64,000 nt of DNA, taken from the NCBI GenBank assembly GCA_051209155.1, contig JBPJGB010000001.1; one strand, 5' to 3'. The stretch is from Actomonas sp051209155 (lineage in GTDB: Bacteria; Verrucomicrobiota; Verrucomicrobiia; Opitutales; Opitutaceae). A model generated the notes under the pieces. It saw only the letters and a program-made list of their open reading frames with translations. It was not told the origin of the DNA and made no database searches. Shown piece after piece: positions 12,697-20,920 of this stretch; within the stretch, counting starts at the first letter, position 1; each line of letters opens with the position of its first letter. The translations under genes and the position numbers were made by a program.

Positions 12697-13641
12697 ATGG
12701 CGCGGCAGCCACGCATTGAATACCCCGGAGCGATCTACCACGTCATCAACCGGGGGAACTACCGGCGGGATGTGTTTGGAACGGTCGGGGCGGCGAAGGC
12801 GTTCGTCGATACGCTGGCGGAAACAGTGAAACGTTATGAGTGGGAGCTAGGTGCTTACGTGGTGATGCGTAACCACTTCCATCTGGCTGTGCGCACACCA
12901 CAACCAAATCTCTCGGCGGGCATGCAATGGCTGCAGGTGACGTTTGCGTCGCGGTTCAACCGGCTGCGTAGCGAACAGGGGCACTTGTTCCAGGGTAGGT
13001 TTAAGTCGATCCTACTGGAGCATGAGGAGGTTTGGGCGCGAGTCGCCGACTACATCCACCTGAATCCCTTGCGGGCGGGAATCGTGGACGCACCCATGCT
13101 CCCCTCGTTTCGCTGGAGCAGCTTGGGCGCGTTTCTCAAGGGTGATCGGTTTCCGGGCCTTGATGCGACAGCGTGGCTCTCGACCCTGGGTTTCGCGGAT
13201 TCAGTCGCGGATTGGGCGCGTTACGTTTCCTACTTGTCGGAGGTGCATGCTCTCGAGCAGGGCTTGCCGGTGGACCAGCGCGAGTCCTATTCGGAAGGCT
13301 GGGCTATTGGAGACCAGTCGTGGAAACAACAGTTGCAGTCGGATCTGGCCGCAAAGCCCGCAGCCGGACCGAAGTCGGAGTATCAGGAGCCCAAACAGGT
13401 TCAAGAGGCACGCTGGTCGGCGCGCCTCAAAGAGCTCCTGAGCGAGCAAGGCTTAGCGGAGGCGGATTTGTTGACTCGAAAGCTCTCGGCCAAGCGCAAG
13501 GCCGCGCTGGCCGAGCAACTGCGGGAGGAAATGGGCGTGCCAGTCGTGTGGTTGGCGGAGGCGATGCATTGGGGGAAGCCTGCAGCCGTCCGGACCAGCT
13601 TGTGGCGTCATCGTCAATATGTTGACAATGTGACGACATGA
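12697..13641 (+). CDS. REP-associated tyrosine transposase (RAYT, Y1/HUH superfamily)
   Basis: 314 residues from ATG 12697 (MARQPRIEYPG). The N-terminal 150 residues are a TnpA_REP domain: YPGAIYHVINRGN, the HUH motif NHFHLAV, and FQGRFKSILLE followed by YIHLNPLRAG. The C-terminal half is a longer, helical region with a possible DNA-binding segment. RAYTs are domesticated single-strand transposases that move or maintain REP hairpins. Here the cognate REP lies directly upstream and an inverted copy overlaps the last codons of the gene. The protein is full-length with no frameshift, so it may be active. Confidence 0.93.
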   Translation: MARQPRIEYPGAIYHVINRGNYRRDVFGTVGAAKAFVDTLAETVKRYEWELGAYVVMRNHFHLAVRTPQPNLSAGMQWLQVTFASRFNRLRSEQGHLFQGRFKSILLEHEEVWARVADYIHLNPLRAGIVDAPMLPSFRWSSLGAFLKGDRFPGLDATAWLSTLGFADSVADWARYVSYLSEVHALEQGLPVDQRESYSEGWAIGDQSWKQQLQSDLAAKPAAGPKSEYQEPKQVQEARWSARLKELLSEQGLAEADLLTRKLSAKRKAALAEQLREEMGVPVVWLAEAMHWGKPAAVRTSLWRHRQYVDNVTT

Positions 13642-13645
13642 CCCC
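13621..13645 (-). repeat. REP element, inverted copy 3, overlapping the RAYT 3' end
   Basis: Reverse complement of the REP core (GTGACGACATGACCCC). It contributes the last codons and the stop of the RAYT gene and joins directly to the decayed IS3 remnant. Confidence 0.8.
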
Positions 13646-14067
13646 TTAGGATCAGGTGATCCGTGGGTTGCCGTAGGCCTTCTGCTTGGCGACGAAGATC
13701 TGGCGGATGCGCTGCACCAGCTCGCAGTCCCGCCGCTGGAGAGTCGAGGGGTGGTCACGTCGACGCAACCAGTCATAGTAGCCACTGCGAGAGACCTGCA
13801 GCGCCTCACAGAGCCATGCCACCTTGCTGCCGCTCATTCGTGCGATTTGGGCATACCTCTCGGTGGCGGTTCGCAGAGGATGCCAAGCGATACAGCAGCA
13901 GGACCCGGATGCCCAACTCGGCTGCTACCCTGGCCGCGCTGCGACCACTGCTACGCCATAGCTGCAGCGCTTCGCGCTTAAACTCGGCATCATACTGGTT
14001 CTTCATGACGGGGACCTTTCGTTTGGTCCCCATCTCCGTGTACGTCAAACCGGGGCAACTTCAACAC
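13646..14067 (-). mobile_element. Truncated IS3-family remnant, left copy
   Basis: Reads leftward from an outer terminal repeat at about 14042-14067, which matches the end of the right copy at 16050. It holds an orfA-like frame (14006 to 13806, starting MKNQYDAEFKREALQLW with the IS3 OrfA helix-turn-helix) and the first 60 codons of orfB (13837 to 13652, SKVAWLCEALQVSRSGYYDWL). orfB breaks off at the REP junction, so no integrase domain remains. As in the right copy, the region between the OrfA helix-turn-helix and orfB is shortened. Non-functional. Confidence 0.85.
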
Positions 14068-14123
14068 GCCCCCGTTTGCTTCCCCGAGGCGTCTCATCAA
14101 TCCTGAAGCGGTGTTTCCCGCGA

Positions 14124-15164
14124 CTAGGTTGGCCGCAATCGTCCGCGCAGTGCCAACAACGGCTTTTCAAGCAGATAGTAGGACGCCCAGGCAACCGCCA
14201 AGACCGCGATCAAGTTGAAAGGCCAACGCAACGCCCACGCGCCCTCCACTCCGTAGACTTGCGGGTGGGAGAGAAACAACTGCTGCCAAACATACAGGCT
14301 GTAGGAAAGGGTGCCGAGATGGACCATGAACGGAAGGTTCAGCACCCGGAAAGAGACACCCTGCGTCCGGTAGGCGAGAGAAAGGATCAAATACGTGATC
14401 GCCAAAGCTTGGAGCAACGGCCCCACCGTGACGGTAAGCCATCCAAGCATAAGATGACGATTTAACCACACGGGGAGCGCGATGAGACCGCAGGCCAGCG
14501 CTCGGCCTGCCGTTGGCCGATGAGACAACCAGCGCAACACGGTCCCGCGCCGTTGATCGACTAGGATTGAAGCGAGGCAGCCCAGCATCAAAGCGTCGCT
14601 GTTGGACGTCAGCCAGAAGAACGCCCTCCCGCCCAGATGGTATTCCGCCGCGCGAGAAAAGGGTGCCAGCAGGATCGCCCCGAGTGCGACCAGCACGGCT
14701 CCCCGACGAGGCATCCGGCAGAGCAAGAACGGCCACAGCAAATAGAATTGTTCTTCGACCGCAAGACTCCACAGGTGACCGTCAACCCAAGCCCCGCACC
14801 AGTAATTTTTGGTATAGGTCAACGCGGATAAGAACTGGCAGGCACTCATTTCGAGGCCCGTGAGCACCGTTAGGACAAACAACACCGCAATATAGGCATA
14901 GTTGACCGGCATGATCCTCAAGGCGCGGCGTAAATAGAACTTACGCAGCGACACCCGGCCGTGCTGCTGCTGTTCGACTAGCAACAGGTGGGTGATGAGG
15001 AACCCGCTGATACAAAAAAAGAACCGCACCCCGAGCGCGCCGTCCAGATAGCCGAGCACACCGGCCATGGCCTCCGGCACATCTACGACCATCAGCAGGT
15101 GGGAGGCGATGACCATTACCACGCTCACCGCCCGCAATCCGTTCAGGGAGGGGATGACAAGCAT
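14124..15164 (-). CDS. Acyltransferase 3 family membrane protein (OafA-like)
   Basis: 346 residues from ATG 15164; an adjoining TTG at 15167 is an alternative. About ten hydrophobic segments. Family marks: LNGLRAVSVVMVIASHL near the N-terminus, FFFCISGFLITHLLL with the arginine-rich YLRRALRIMPVNY after it, and the SLAVEEQFYLLWPF motif. These enzymes move acyl groups, usually acetyl, onto surface polysaccharide or lipid. The gene follows the SGNH hydrolase stop by only a few bases, so the two are translationally linked. The SGNH/acyltransferase partnership is common in O-acetylation systems, usually as one fused protein. Both lie between two decayed IS3 copies. Confidence 0.9.
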   Translation of the reverse strand: MLVIPSLNGLRAVSVVMVIASHLLMVVDVPEAMAGVLGYLDGALGVRFFFCISGFLITHLLLVEQQQHGRVSLRKFYLRRALRIMPVNYAYIAVLFVLTVLTGLEMSACQFLSALTYTKNYWCGAWVDGHLWSLAVEEQFYLLWPFLLCRMPRRGAVLVALGAILLAPFSRAAEYHLGGRAFFWLTSNSDALMLGCLASILVDQRRGTVLRWLSHRPTAGRALACGLIALPVWLNRHLMLGWLTVTVGPLLQALAITYLILSLAYRTQGVSFRVLNLPFMVHLGTLSYSLYVWQQLFLSHPQVYGVEGAWALRWPFNLIAVLAVAWASYYLLEKPLLALRGRLRPT

Positions 15165-15167
15165 CAA

Positions 15168-15944
15168 CTAAGGTGATTCAGGACCGGTTTTGGCCGATTC
15201 CGCCGTAATCGCATGAATTCGTGGGGTAATCTCCGCCTCCCACGCCTGGTAACCCGCCGACGTCAGGTGAATGCCATCGGATGTGAACGCATCGGGTAAA
15301 AATCCGTCGGGCGCGATGGCCGCATTCAGATCCACGTAAGGCGTGCCCAACTCAGCACAAAGCGAGCGGAGCTCCGTGTTCAGTTCACTCACCCATGCCC
15401 GTCGGTCATCCGCCTCGTTTCGCCCCGGAAGGATCACCGACTGGACAATCACATCCGTCCCCGCCGCTTTCGCCGACTTGATCAACCCTGCTATGCGCTC
15501 CGCAACGGCATTGACCGGTTCCCCCCTAAGATAGTCGTTGAATCCGATCAGCAGAAAGATTGCCGCCGGATGGCGGTTTAACACCTCGTCCAAGCGCAGC
15601 AACAAGCCCCGCGAGGTTTCGCCATCAATGCCTCGATTGATGATGGCGACTTCCGGAAACCACTCGTGCCACTCGTTCCACCGAGTGAGGGAATCGCCGA
15701 GCATCACAACGGTCGGTTCAGCGGGGGACGCCTCAAAGCGCCTGACCGCTTCACGCCATCCCGCCGTCTCGTAATTTGGCGTAAGGGCGCTCACGTCGAA
15801 GGGAAACAGCCGCAGCTTCAGTGTCTGGATCGTTCGAAATGGAAAGGCCTCATAACGCCCCATTGCAAATCCCCACGCCAAGGTCATACCACAGAGCACG
15901 ATCGTAAGGACGAGTTTCCGTTTGTTCGCAGGCGTTAAAGGCAT
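15168..15944 (-). CDS. SGNH/GDSL-family esterase, membrane-anchored
   Basis: 258 residues from ATG 15944 (MPLTPANKRKLVL); a TTG 24 bases upstream is less likely. One hydrophobic segment at about 10-28 should act as an export signal or membrane anchor. Block I is VVMLGDSLTRWNEW with the nucleophile Ser; GFNDYLRG gives the Asn block; the C-terminal SDGIHLTSAGYQAW carries the Asp/His pair. Together with the downstream acyltransferase it probably acts in acylation or deacylation of an extracellular glycan. Confidence 0.9.
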   Translation of the reverse strand: MPLTPANKRKLVLTIVLCGMTLAWGFAMGRYEAFPFRTIQTLKLRLFPFDVSALTPNYETAGWREAVRRFEASPAEPTVVMLGDSLTRWNEWHEWFPEVAIINRGIDGETSRGLLLRLDEVLNRHPAAIFLLIGFNDYLRGEPVNAVAERIAGLIKSAKAAGTDVIVQSVILPGRNEADDRRAWVSELNTELRSLCAELGTPYVDLNAAIAPDGFLPDAFTSDGIHLTSAGYQAWEAEITPRIHAITAESAKTGPESP

Positions 15945-16049
15945 TTCAGAACGATGCTGGGGACTCAAACCACCTGAGCTTGAATCATTCGGCCGCGGCC
16001 GGCTACGCAGAAATCGAAGGCATCGCCGGCGAACAGGCCCGTTGAATCC

Positions 16050-17137
16050 AAGGGGTCATGTTGAGGTTGCCCCGGTTTGACGGACACGGGGATGGGGATT
16101 AAACGAAAGGTCCCGGTCATGAAGAACCAGTATGTTGCCGAGTTTAAGCGCGAAGCGCTGCAGCTGTGGCGTAGCAGTGGTCGCAGCGCGGCCAGGGTAG
16201 CAGCCGAGTTGGGCATCCGGGTCCCGCTGCTGTATCGCTTGGCATCCTCTGCGAACCGCCACCGAGAGGTATGCCCAAATCGCACGCATGAGCGACTCCA
16301 AGGTGGCATGGCTGTCTGAGGTGCTGCAGGTCATCTGCAGTGGTTACTACGACTGGCTGTGTCGGCGTCAGCGGCCCTCTGTTCGTCAGCAACGCGACAC
16401 CGCTCTGCTGCGGCGCATCCGCGAGATATTCGCCGCCAAGCAGAAGGCCTACGGTGGTCCGCGGATTATCCGCGAGCGCGGCTCATGCGACAGGCCACCT
16501 CGTGGCTCGGCGGCGCTCCAAATACCACCCGTAAGGCACCGACAGCCGCCATGGGTGTCCCGTGGGCTCCAAATACCACAGGAGCTGCTGGTGGAACATA
16601 TCGACCAAGCTTAGGCGATGGACGCGACCTATGTGCTCACCGTGCCGGGCTGGCTCTACGTCCCCGCCGCGATCGACGAACGCTCCCGCCGCATCGTCGG
16701 CTGAAGCATGTCAAAAAACCTCGACACTCCGGCGGCCAGCACCGCATTGCGCATGGCTTGCCAACGATGACGGCCGGCTGGCCTCGTCATGGTCCACTCG
16801 GATCGCAGGACCCAGTTTGCCAACCATGCCTTCAGACCTGAACTGAAACGCTACGGCTTCGTCGCCTCCACGAGTCGCAAGGGTGACTGCTACTATAGCG
16901 CCTATATTGAGTCGTTTTGGAGCAGCACGAAACTCGGACTGATCAAAGGTGGCCGCTTCCGCACCCGCTGACGCAGCGCGCACCGCAATCTTCCACTTTA
17001 TCGAAAGCTTCTGGAATCGCGACTGGCTCTACTTCAGCTTTGGCTATCGTAGCCCCGTCGCCTTCGAATCCCTCCACACACCATAACTACTCCGTCTTCG
17101 TGTCGGTTTTACCCGGGCAAGCCAGACATGACCCCTT
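16050..17137 (+). mobile_element. Decayed IS3-family element, right copy, with both ends
   Basis: The left end (from 16050, AAGGGGTCATG then GTTGCCCCGGTTTGACGG) is matched in inverted form by the right end at about 17100-17137 (GGTTTTACCCGGGCAAG ... CATGACCCCTT), so both terminal repeats are visible. Inside are orfA (16119-16319) and an orfB broken by several frameshifts and stops. Integrase pieces can still be read: DATYVLTVPGWLYVPAAID near 16622, HSDRRTQFANHAF near 16792, and the closing FIESFWNRDWLYF near 17000. About 1.09 kb. The left copy points the other way, so the two elements read outward from the acyltransferase/SGNH pair. Confidence 0.85.
16119..17090 (+). pseudogene. IS3 transposase (orfA/orfB) pseudogene
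   Basis: orfA (MKNQYVAEFKREALQLW, helix-turn-helix) ends at 16319. orfB starts at 16288 (MSDSKVAWLSEVLQVI) in a shifted frame and decays after ERG near 16480. The DDE-type integrase domain survives only as fragments in different frames with in-frame stops at about 16612 and 16702. It cannot make an active transposase. Confidence 0.88.
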
Positions 17138-17279
17138 AGGAGCGGGCGGCGTCGGAGATGGCGTCGCCGGCGTCTTCGATGTCTTCGCCGGCACCTTCGA
17201 TGGTCTGACAGCCGGTGAAGGCCAGGGCGGCGCCGGTGAGGGTGAGGATTGCGAGGATGAGTTTGCGGGTAGTTTTCAT
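17136..17279 (-). CDS. Entericidin-like small lipoprotein
   Basis: A 47-residue protein: MKTTRKLILAIL, a hydrophobic signal segment, a lipobox-like AFTGC with Cys24, then QTIEGAGEDIEDAGDAISD. This is the entericidin A/B (EcnA/EcnB) pattern of a tiny outer-membrane or periplasmic lipoprotein, with the characteristic C-QTxxGxGxDIxxxG core. Its stop codon (TAA, 17136-17138) overlaps the outer tip of the decayed IS3 element, so the insertion seems to have landed at or just after the last codon without harming the protein. Role uncertain: in enterobacteria EcnA/B form a bacteriolysis toxin/antidote pair; here there is only one gene. Confidence 0.85.
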   Translation of the reverse strand: MKTTRKLILAILTLTGAALAFTGCQTIEGAGEDIEDAGDAISDAARS

Positions 17280-17462
17280 GTCGGCGTCCGCTGTCGCAGT
17301 CGAGATGCCAGCCTTAGGGTCCGGATACCTAAGAATCTATATTATAGAGGGATATGATATTTCGGTGCAGGATGGCGCACCCCCTGGCCAACCCCGGAGT
17401 TGCGATATGCAAAGCCGGCATGGCGACGCATCGGGCATGCTGCATGGCGGATCGGCGCCTTG

Positions 17463-18524
17463 CTATTCCTGTTCGGCGGCGGGCAGCTCAAACCAGAACG
17501 CCGCGCCTTCGCCGGGCGTGCTTTTCACCCCACAGGCTCCATCGAGTTTGGTGATGATTTGCTGCACGATCGACAGGCCCAAGCCGTGACCTTTGCCGCG
17601 ATTCTGGGGAATCTTGGAAAATGGAGTGAGGGTGCCGGCGGCTTTTTGGGGGTCGACGCCCGGACCGTGATCGCGAACCACAAAACGCACGACTCGCCGC
17701 TCGGGATATGGGGTGGCGCTCAGCTCGATCCGCGGTGGAGCGCCGCCGTATTTGGCCGCGTTGGTGAGCAGGTTAAACCAGACATGGACGATCCACGGAC
17801 CATACCCGGTCACCCGTGGCCACGACTCCGGTTGCTGCACCTGAGCGAGGGAGTCGCGCAGGTGGGCATCGGCGCGGTGCAGGGCTTCCCCCACGATCTG
17901 GGCCATATCCAAAGGCACCATTTGCACGGTCGCCTTGCGCACACTCGCCAGCAACAGCATCTCGTCGACGATGGCATTGAGCCGCCGCAGCGCGTCCCGC
18001 GCATCTTCCAAGCTCTCATGCACGCACCCGAGTTCCTTGCTCTGCAGGCGAATCTCGGCCAAGTCGATGCGCCCCATCGCCATCGCAATCGGTGAGCGCA
18101 AGTCGTGCGCCACGGTGTGGGCAAAGGCGTCGAGCTCCTCAATGAGCGCCCGTTTCTCCAGGCGCGCATTCACCGACCGCAGCAGGTCGTTGGCGTTGAC
18201 GGGTTTGGTGATGTAGTCGTCGGCTCCGCAGTTCATTGCCGCCCGGGTCTCGGCCGGGGTAGACATCGCCGTGAGCACGATGATTGGGGTGGTGGAAAAC
18301 CGCGTGTCAGCCCGCAACTTTGTGATCAACTCCACGCCGGTGAGGCCGGGCATGCGGCCATCGGTCAGGATGAGTTCGGGCAAATGCTCCTGTGCGAGCG
18401 CCAGCCCTTGGTTGCCGTCGGCCGCCGCGATGACGCGGTGCCCGGCGTCCTCCAACACCTCCTGCACCATCGTGCGGTAGGCAGGATGGTCTTCGACGAC
18501 AAGGATGAGCCGCGATTCAGGCAT
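17463..18524 (-). CDS. Response regulator-histidine kinase (REC-HisKA-HATPase)
   Basis: 353 residues, soluble. The N-terminal receiver (1-125) has DHPAYR acidic residues, phosphoacceptor Asp in LILTDGRMPGLTG and Lys in YITKPVNANDL. It is followed by a kinase core with H-box AHTVAHDLRSPIAMAMG, N-box WFNLLTNAAKYG, G1 VRDHGPGVD and G2 GKGHGLGLSIV. No sensor domain is present: input must come through phosphorylation or partner binding at the receiver, as in other REC-kinase relays. No cognate output gene is adjacent. Confidence 0.92.
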   Translation of the reverse strand: MPESRLILVVEDHPAYRTMVQEVLEDAGHRVIAAADGNQGLALAQEHLPELILTDGRMPGLTGVELITKLRADTRFSTTPIIVLTAMSTPAETRAAMNCGADDYITKPVNANDLLRSVNARLEKRALIEELDAFAHTVAHDLRSPIAMAMGRIDLAEIRLQSKELGCVHESLEDARDALRRLNAIVDEMLLLASVRKATVQMVPLDMAQIVGEALHRADAHLRDSLAQVQQPESWPRVTGYGPWIVHVWFNLLTNAAKYGGAPPRIELSATPYPERRVVRFVVRDHGPGVDPQKAAGTLTPFSKIPQNRGKGHGLGLSIVQQIITKLDGACGVKSTPGEGAAFWFELPAAEQE

Positions 18525-18686
18525 GTTGGGGCGTTTGCAACGGGCGATTTAGTGAAAGTTCCTCATGCGCTAAGGCCAATGTCTGGCGCTTGCAATGACC
18601 GGCTGCCAGTCGCGGGGTTTTTCCGTTTTGCCGGGACGAGGGTTGCGCGCTTGACGAGTTGCACCCGGCGCGTCGGCCTCGGCGGC

Positions 18687-18938
18687 ATGAGCAGCTCATC
18701 GAACGACCCCCGTTTCGAAGATTACAAAGCGACCGAGCGAAAGGCGCTCGAGATCCTCGCCGCCATGAAGGCCACTTCGCCGAAGACGGCCGACATCGAG
18801 CTCGCGCTCATCGTGGCGATCTTCGAGCTGCACAAGGGCACCTTGCCGGCCTCGGCCATCCAAAAGATCATCCACGGCCACCTCGCCGTCATCGTGCCGC
18901 ACTACACGTCGAAGGCGCCGCCGCCCGACGCCAACTGA
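18687..18938 (+). CDS. Small conserved-looking hypothetical protein, 83 aa
   Basis: Starts at ATG 18687 (MSSSSNDPRFEDYKATERK). The longer frame upstream overlaps the divergent kinase gene and is not real. The sequence is amphipathic-helical with no cysteines, membrane segment or known motif. Codon composition matches the neighbouring core genes. Function unknown. Confidence 0.6.
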   Translation: MSSSSNDPRFEDYKATERKALEILAAMKATSPKTADIELALIVAIFELHKGTLPASAIQKIIHGHLAVIVPHYTSKAPPPDAN

Positions 18939-18964
18939 GCGCGGTCGCGCGCCGTTGCCCACGC

Positions 18965-19702
18965 TCAGCCGAGGGTGCGTTGCACGAGCGCGGCGAGGTA
19001 GGCGCGCCGCTCCGGTTTCAGGCCGGCGCCGAACTTGAGCTTCTTGTCGTCGGCGAGCTCGAGCACGACTTCCTGCCGCTGCTGCCGATCGCCGTCGCTA
19101 TCGGTCCAACGTTCATCACTCAGGCCGACATGCCGCACGTCGCTGGTGCGGAACTTGCGCCGCCACCCCAGCGGGCCCACGCCGATGAATACACTGCCGA
19201 CGTTGGGATCGATCCGCACTTCGGTGCGCCCGGCGAGTGCCATGAAGAACGCGCCAATCATCGCCGCGCCGATGAGCAGGAACGGGGTGAGAAACAACCA
19301 CAGGAAGATCGTCATGCCCCAGCCCATGGGGTCTGCTTCAACCAGCGCCACCGGCAACCACGCCGGCTGGTCGATACCGAGCAAACGAAGGGTGTTGGCA
19401 AGGTTGAGCAACATGAACACCGACACGATCCCGTTCCAAAAAAGGGAGATGCCGAGTGCCCCGAGTGCGCCCCACAGCGACCGGTGCGAAGCACCGAAGG
19501 CGACCCCGCGGGGTGTCGTGCGCTCCCACACGCCGGCCGGTCGTTGGTCCAGGTTGACGTTGGCGCTGATCTCTTGCCGTCGCAGCAGGTGCGAAAAGGG
19601 GTGGGCGACATGGCAGCGCCGACACAACGCGAGGTCGGTCGACACGTTCACATCCTCGGTGGGAATCGCCTGCTGACAGCCCGGACAGACCAGCTTGAGC
19701 AT
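18965..19702 (-). CDS. Zinc-ribbon membrane protein of unknown function
   Basis: 245 residues from ATG 19702 (MLKLVCPGCQQAIP). The N-terminal ribbon is CPGC at 6-9 plus CRRC about 20 residues later. Two hydrophobic segments follow: ALGISLFWNGIVSVFMLLNL, and a second segment after MGWG reading TIFLWLFLTPFLLIG. The C-terminus is a soluble beta-rich domain (RTEVRIDPNVGSVFIG ... VVLELADDKKLKFG), which looks like a lipid- or PH-like fold. Convergent with the 83-residue gene. Function not recognised. Confidence 0.7.
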   Translation of the reverse strand: MLKLVCPGCQQAIPTEDVNVSTDLALCRRCHVAHPFSHLLRRQEISANVNLDQRPAGVWERTTPRGVAFGASHRSLWGALGALGISLFWNGIVSVFMLLNLANTLRLLGIDQPAWLPVALVEADPMGWGMTIFLWLFLTPFLLIGAAMIGAFFMALAGRTEVRIDPNVGSVFIGVGPLGWRRKFRTSDVRHVGLSDERWTDSDGDRQQRQEVVLELADDKKLKFGAGLKPERRAYLAALVQRTLG

Positions 19703-19812
19703 GGGCCGAGCAAAGTGATCGCCGCCTCGCCCGCCATCCCGAAATCCGGGCAACGGTTCAGCAAACCCGGCGCCGGCGCGCGCGCTTCGCGATTGAGTTT
19801 CGCGCGCTTCCG

Positions 19813-20772
19813 GTGCGCTCTGGCGCGGTGCCCAGCTATCTTGAGCTCCTGAGTCTGATCGTGCCCGTCTTCGCGTTGATCGCGATCGGTTCCGGTGCGC
19901 GCGTCGCGGGTTGGCTCACGCCGGCGGCGGACACGAGCCTGATGAAACTCGTCGTCAATGTGCTCTACCCGGCGCTCATCTTCGACGCGGTGCTGGGCAA
20001 TCCCGCGCTGGCCGATCCGCGCAACGTCTTTTGGCCGCCCTTCGTCGGTTTCGGCACGATGGTCTTCGGCATCTTCGCCGCACTCGCCATCGGTCGCGCG
20101 CTTGGATTCAGCAAAGGGCACGGCCTGCGCACCTTCGCCTTTGCTTCGGGCATCTACAACTACGGCTACATCCCGATTCCGCTCATGCGCGAACTCTTCG
20201 GCCCGGAGAGCATCGGCGTCCTGTTGGTGCACAACGTCGGCTGCGAAGTCGCCGTCTGGACGGTCGGCGTGATTGTCGTATCCGGCGTTCCCCTACGCGA
20301 AGCCTGGCGTAAGCTCATCAGCGGTCCGGTGATCGCCCTGTTGCTCGCCTCGCTCGGCAACGTCGTGGGGCTCGATGCCGTGATGCCCCAGATGGCGAAG
20401 ACCGTGATCACTTCGGCCGGCGTGTGCGCGATTCCGATGGGCCTCATCGCGATCGGCGCCACGCTCACGGAGTATCTGAGCAAACCCGCTCAGCTCTTCT
20501 CTGCGCGCGTGACGCCGATGGCCTGCGGGCTGCGGCTACTGCTCTTTCCGGCGGTCTTCATGGTGCTCGCCAAGGTCCTGCCGATCAGCCCCGAGCTGAA
20601 GCACGTGATGCTGGTCGAGGCCTCGATGCCGGCGGGCATCGTGCCGATTCTGATCGCGAAGCACTACGGCGGCCAGCCGCTGACCGCGGTGCAGGTGGTG
20701 CTCGGCACGACCGCGGTCGGCCTGCTGGCAATCCCGCTCTGGTTGCAGTTCGGGATGGCGTGGGTGCTGTGA
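19813..20772 (+). CDS. AEC-family (auxin efflux carrier-like) permease
   Basis: About 319 residues with ten hydrophobic segments in two fivefold blocks. Family features: opening LIVPVFALIAIGSGARVAGWL, the first-block LVVNVLYPALIFDAVL, the central FASGIYNYGYIPIPLM with the Asn-Tyr-Gly motif of the crossover helix, and VEASMPAGIVPILIAKHYGG in the second half. These carriers export or import carboxylates such as malate; the substrate here is not predictable. Start codons are GTG 19813 or GTG 19828. Confidence 0.88.
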   Translation: MRSGAVPSYLELLSLIVPVFALIAIGSGARVAGWLTPAADTSLMKLVVNVLYPALIFDAVLGNPALADPRNVFWPPFVGFGTMVFGIFAALAIGRALGFSKGHGLRTFAFASGIYNYGYIPIPLMRELFGPESIGVLLVHNVGCEVAVWTVGVIVVSGVPLREAWRKLISGPVIALLLASLGNVVGLDAVMPQMAKTVITSAGVCAIPMGLIAIGATLTEYLSKPAQLFSARVTPMACGLRLLLFPAVFMVLAKVLPISPELKHVMLVEASMPAGIVPILIAKHYGGQPLTAVQVVLGTTAVGLLAIPLWLQFGMAWVL

Positions 20773-20790
20773 CGGCCCCTGCCGGCACAA

Positions 20791-20918
20791 CTCTTTCTCT
20801 TTCCTCTTTATCTTTATCTTTATCCCCCCAGGCCGGAACGCGGCCGCCGAGACAGCTCCAATCGGCGGCGCTCCGCGCCGTCAGATAAAGAGAAAGATAA
20901 AGAAGAAAGAGAAAGAAG
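20791..20918. repeat. Long polypyrimidine/polypurine inverted repeat before terC
   Basis: The left arm (20791-20824) is made of CTCTTT/TCTTTATC units. The right arm (20884-20918) is its near-exact reverse complement, pairing about 31 of 34 bases. The loop itself contains GC-rich complementary stretches (GGCCGCCGA / TCGGCGGC). The transcript would form a very stable hairpin directly in front of the TerC start. Confidence 0.8.
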
Positions 20919-20920
20919 GT

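Noticed and set aside
20773..20920. yybP-ykoY manganese riboswitch before terC
   Set aside because: The interval is a simple polypyrimidine hairpin without the conserved loop sequences of that riboswitch.
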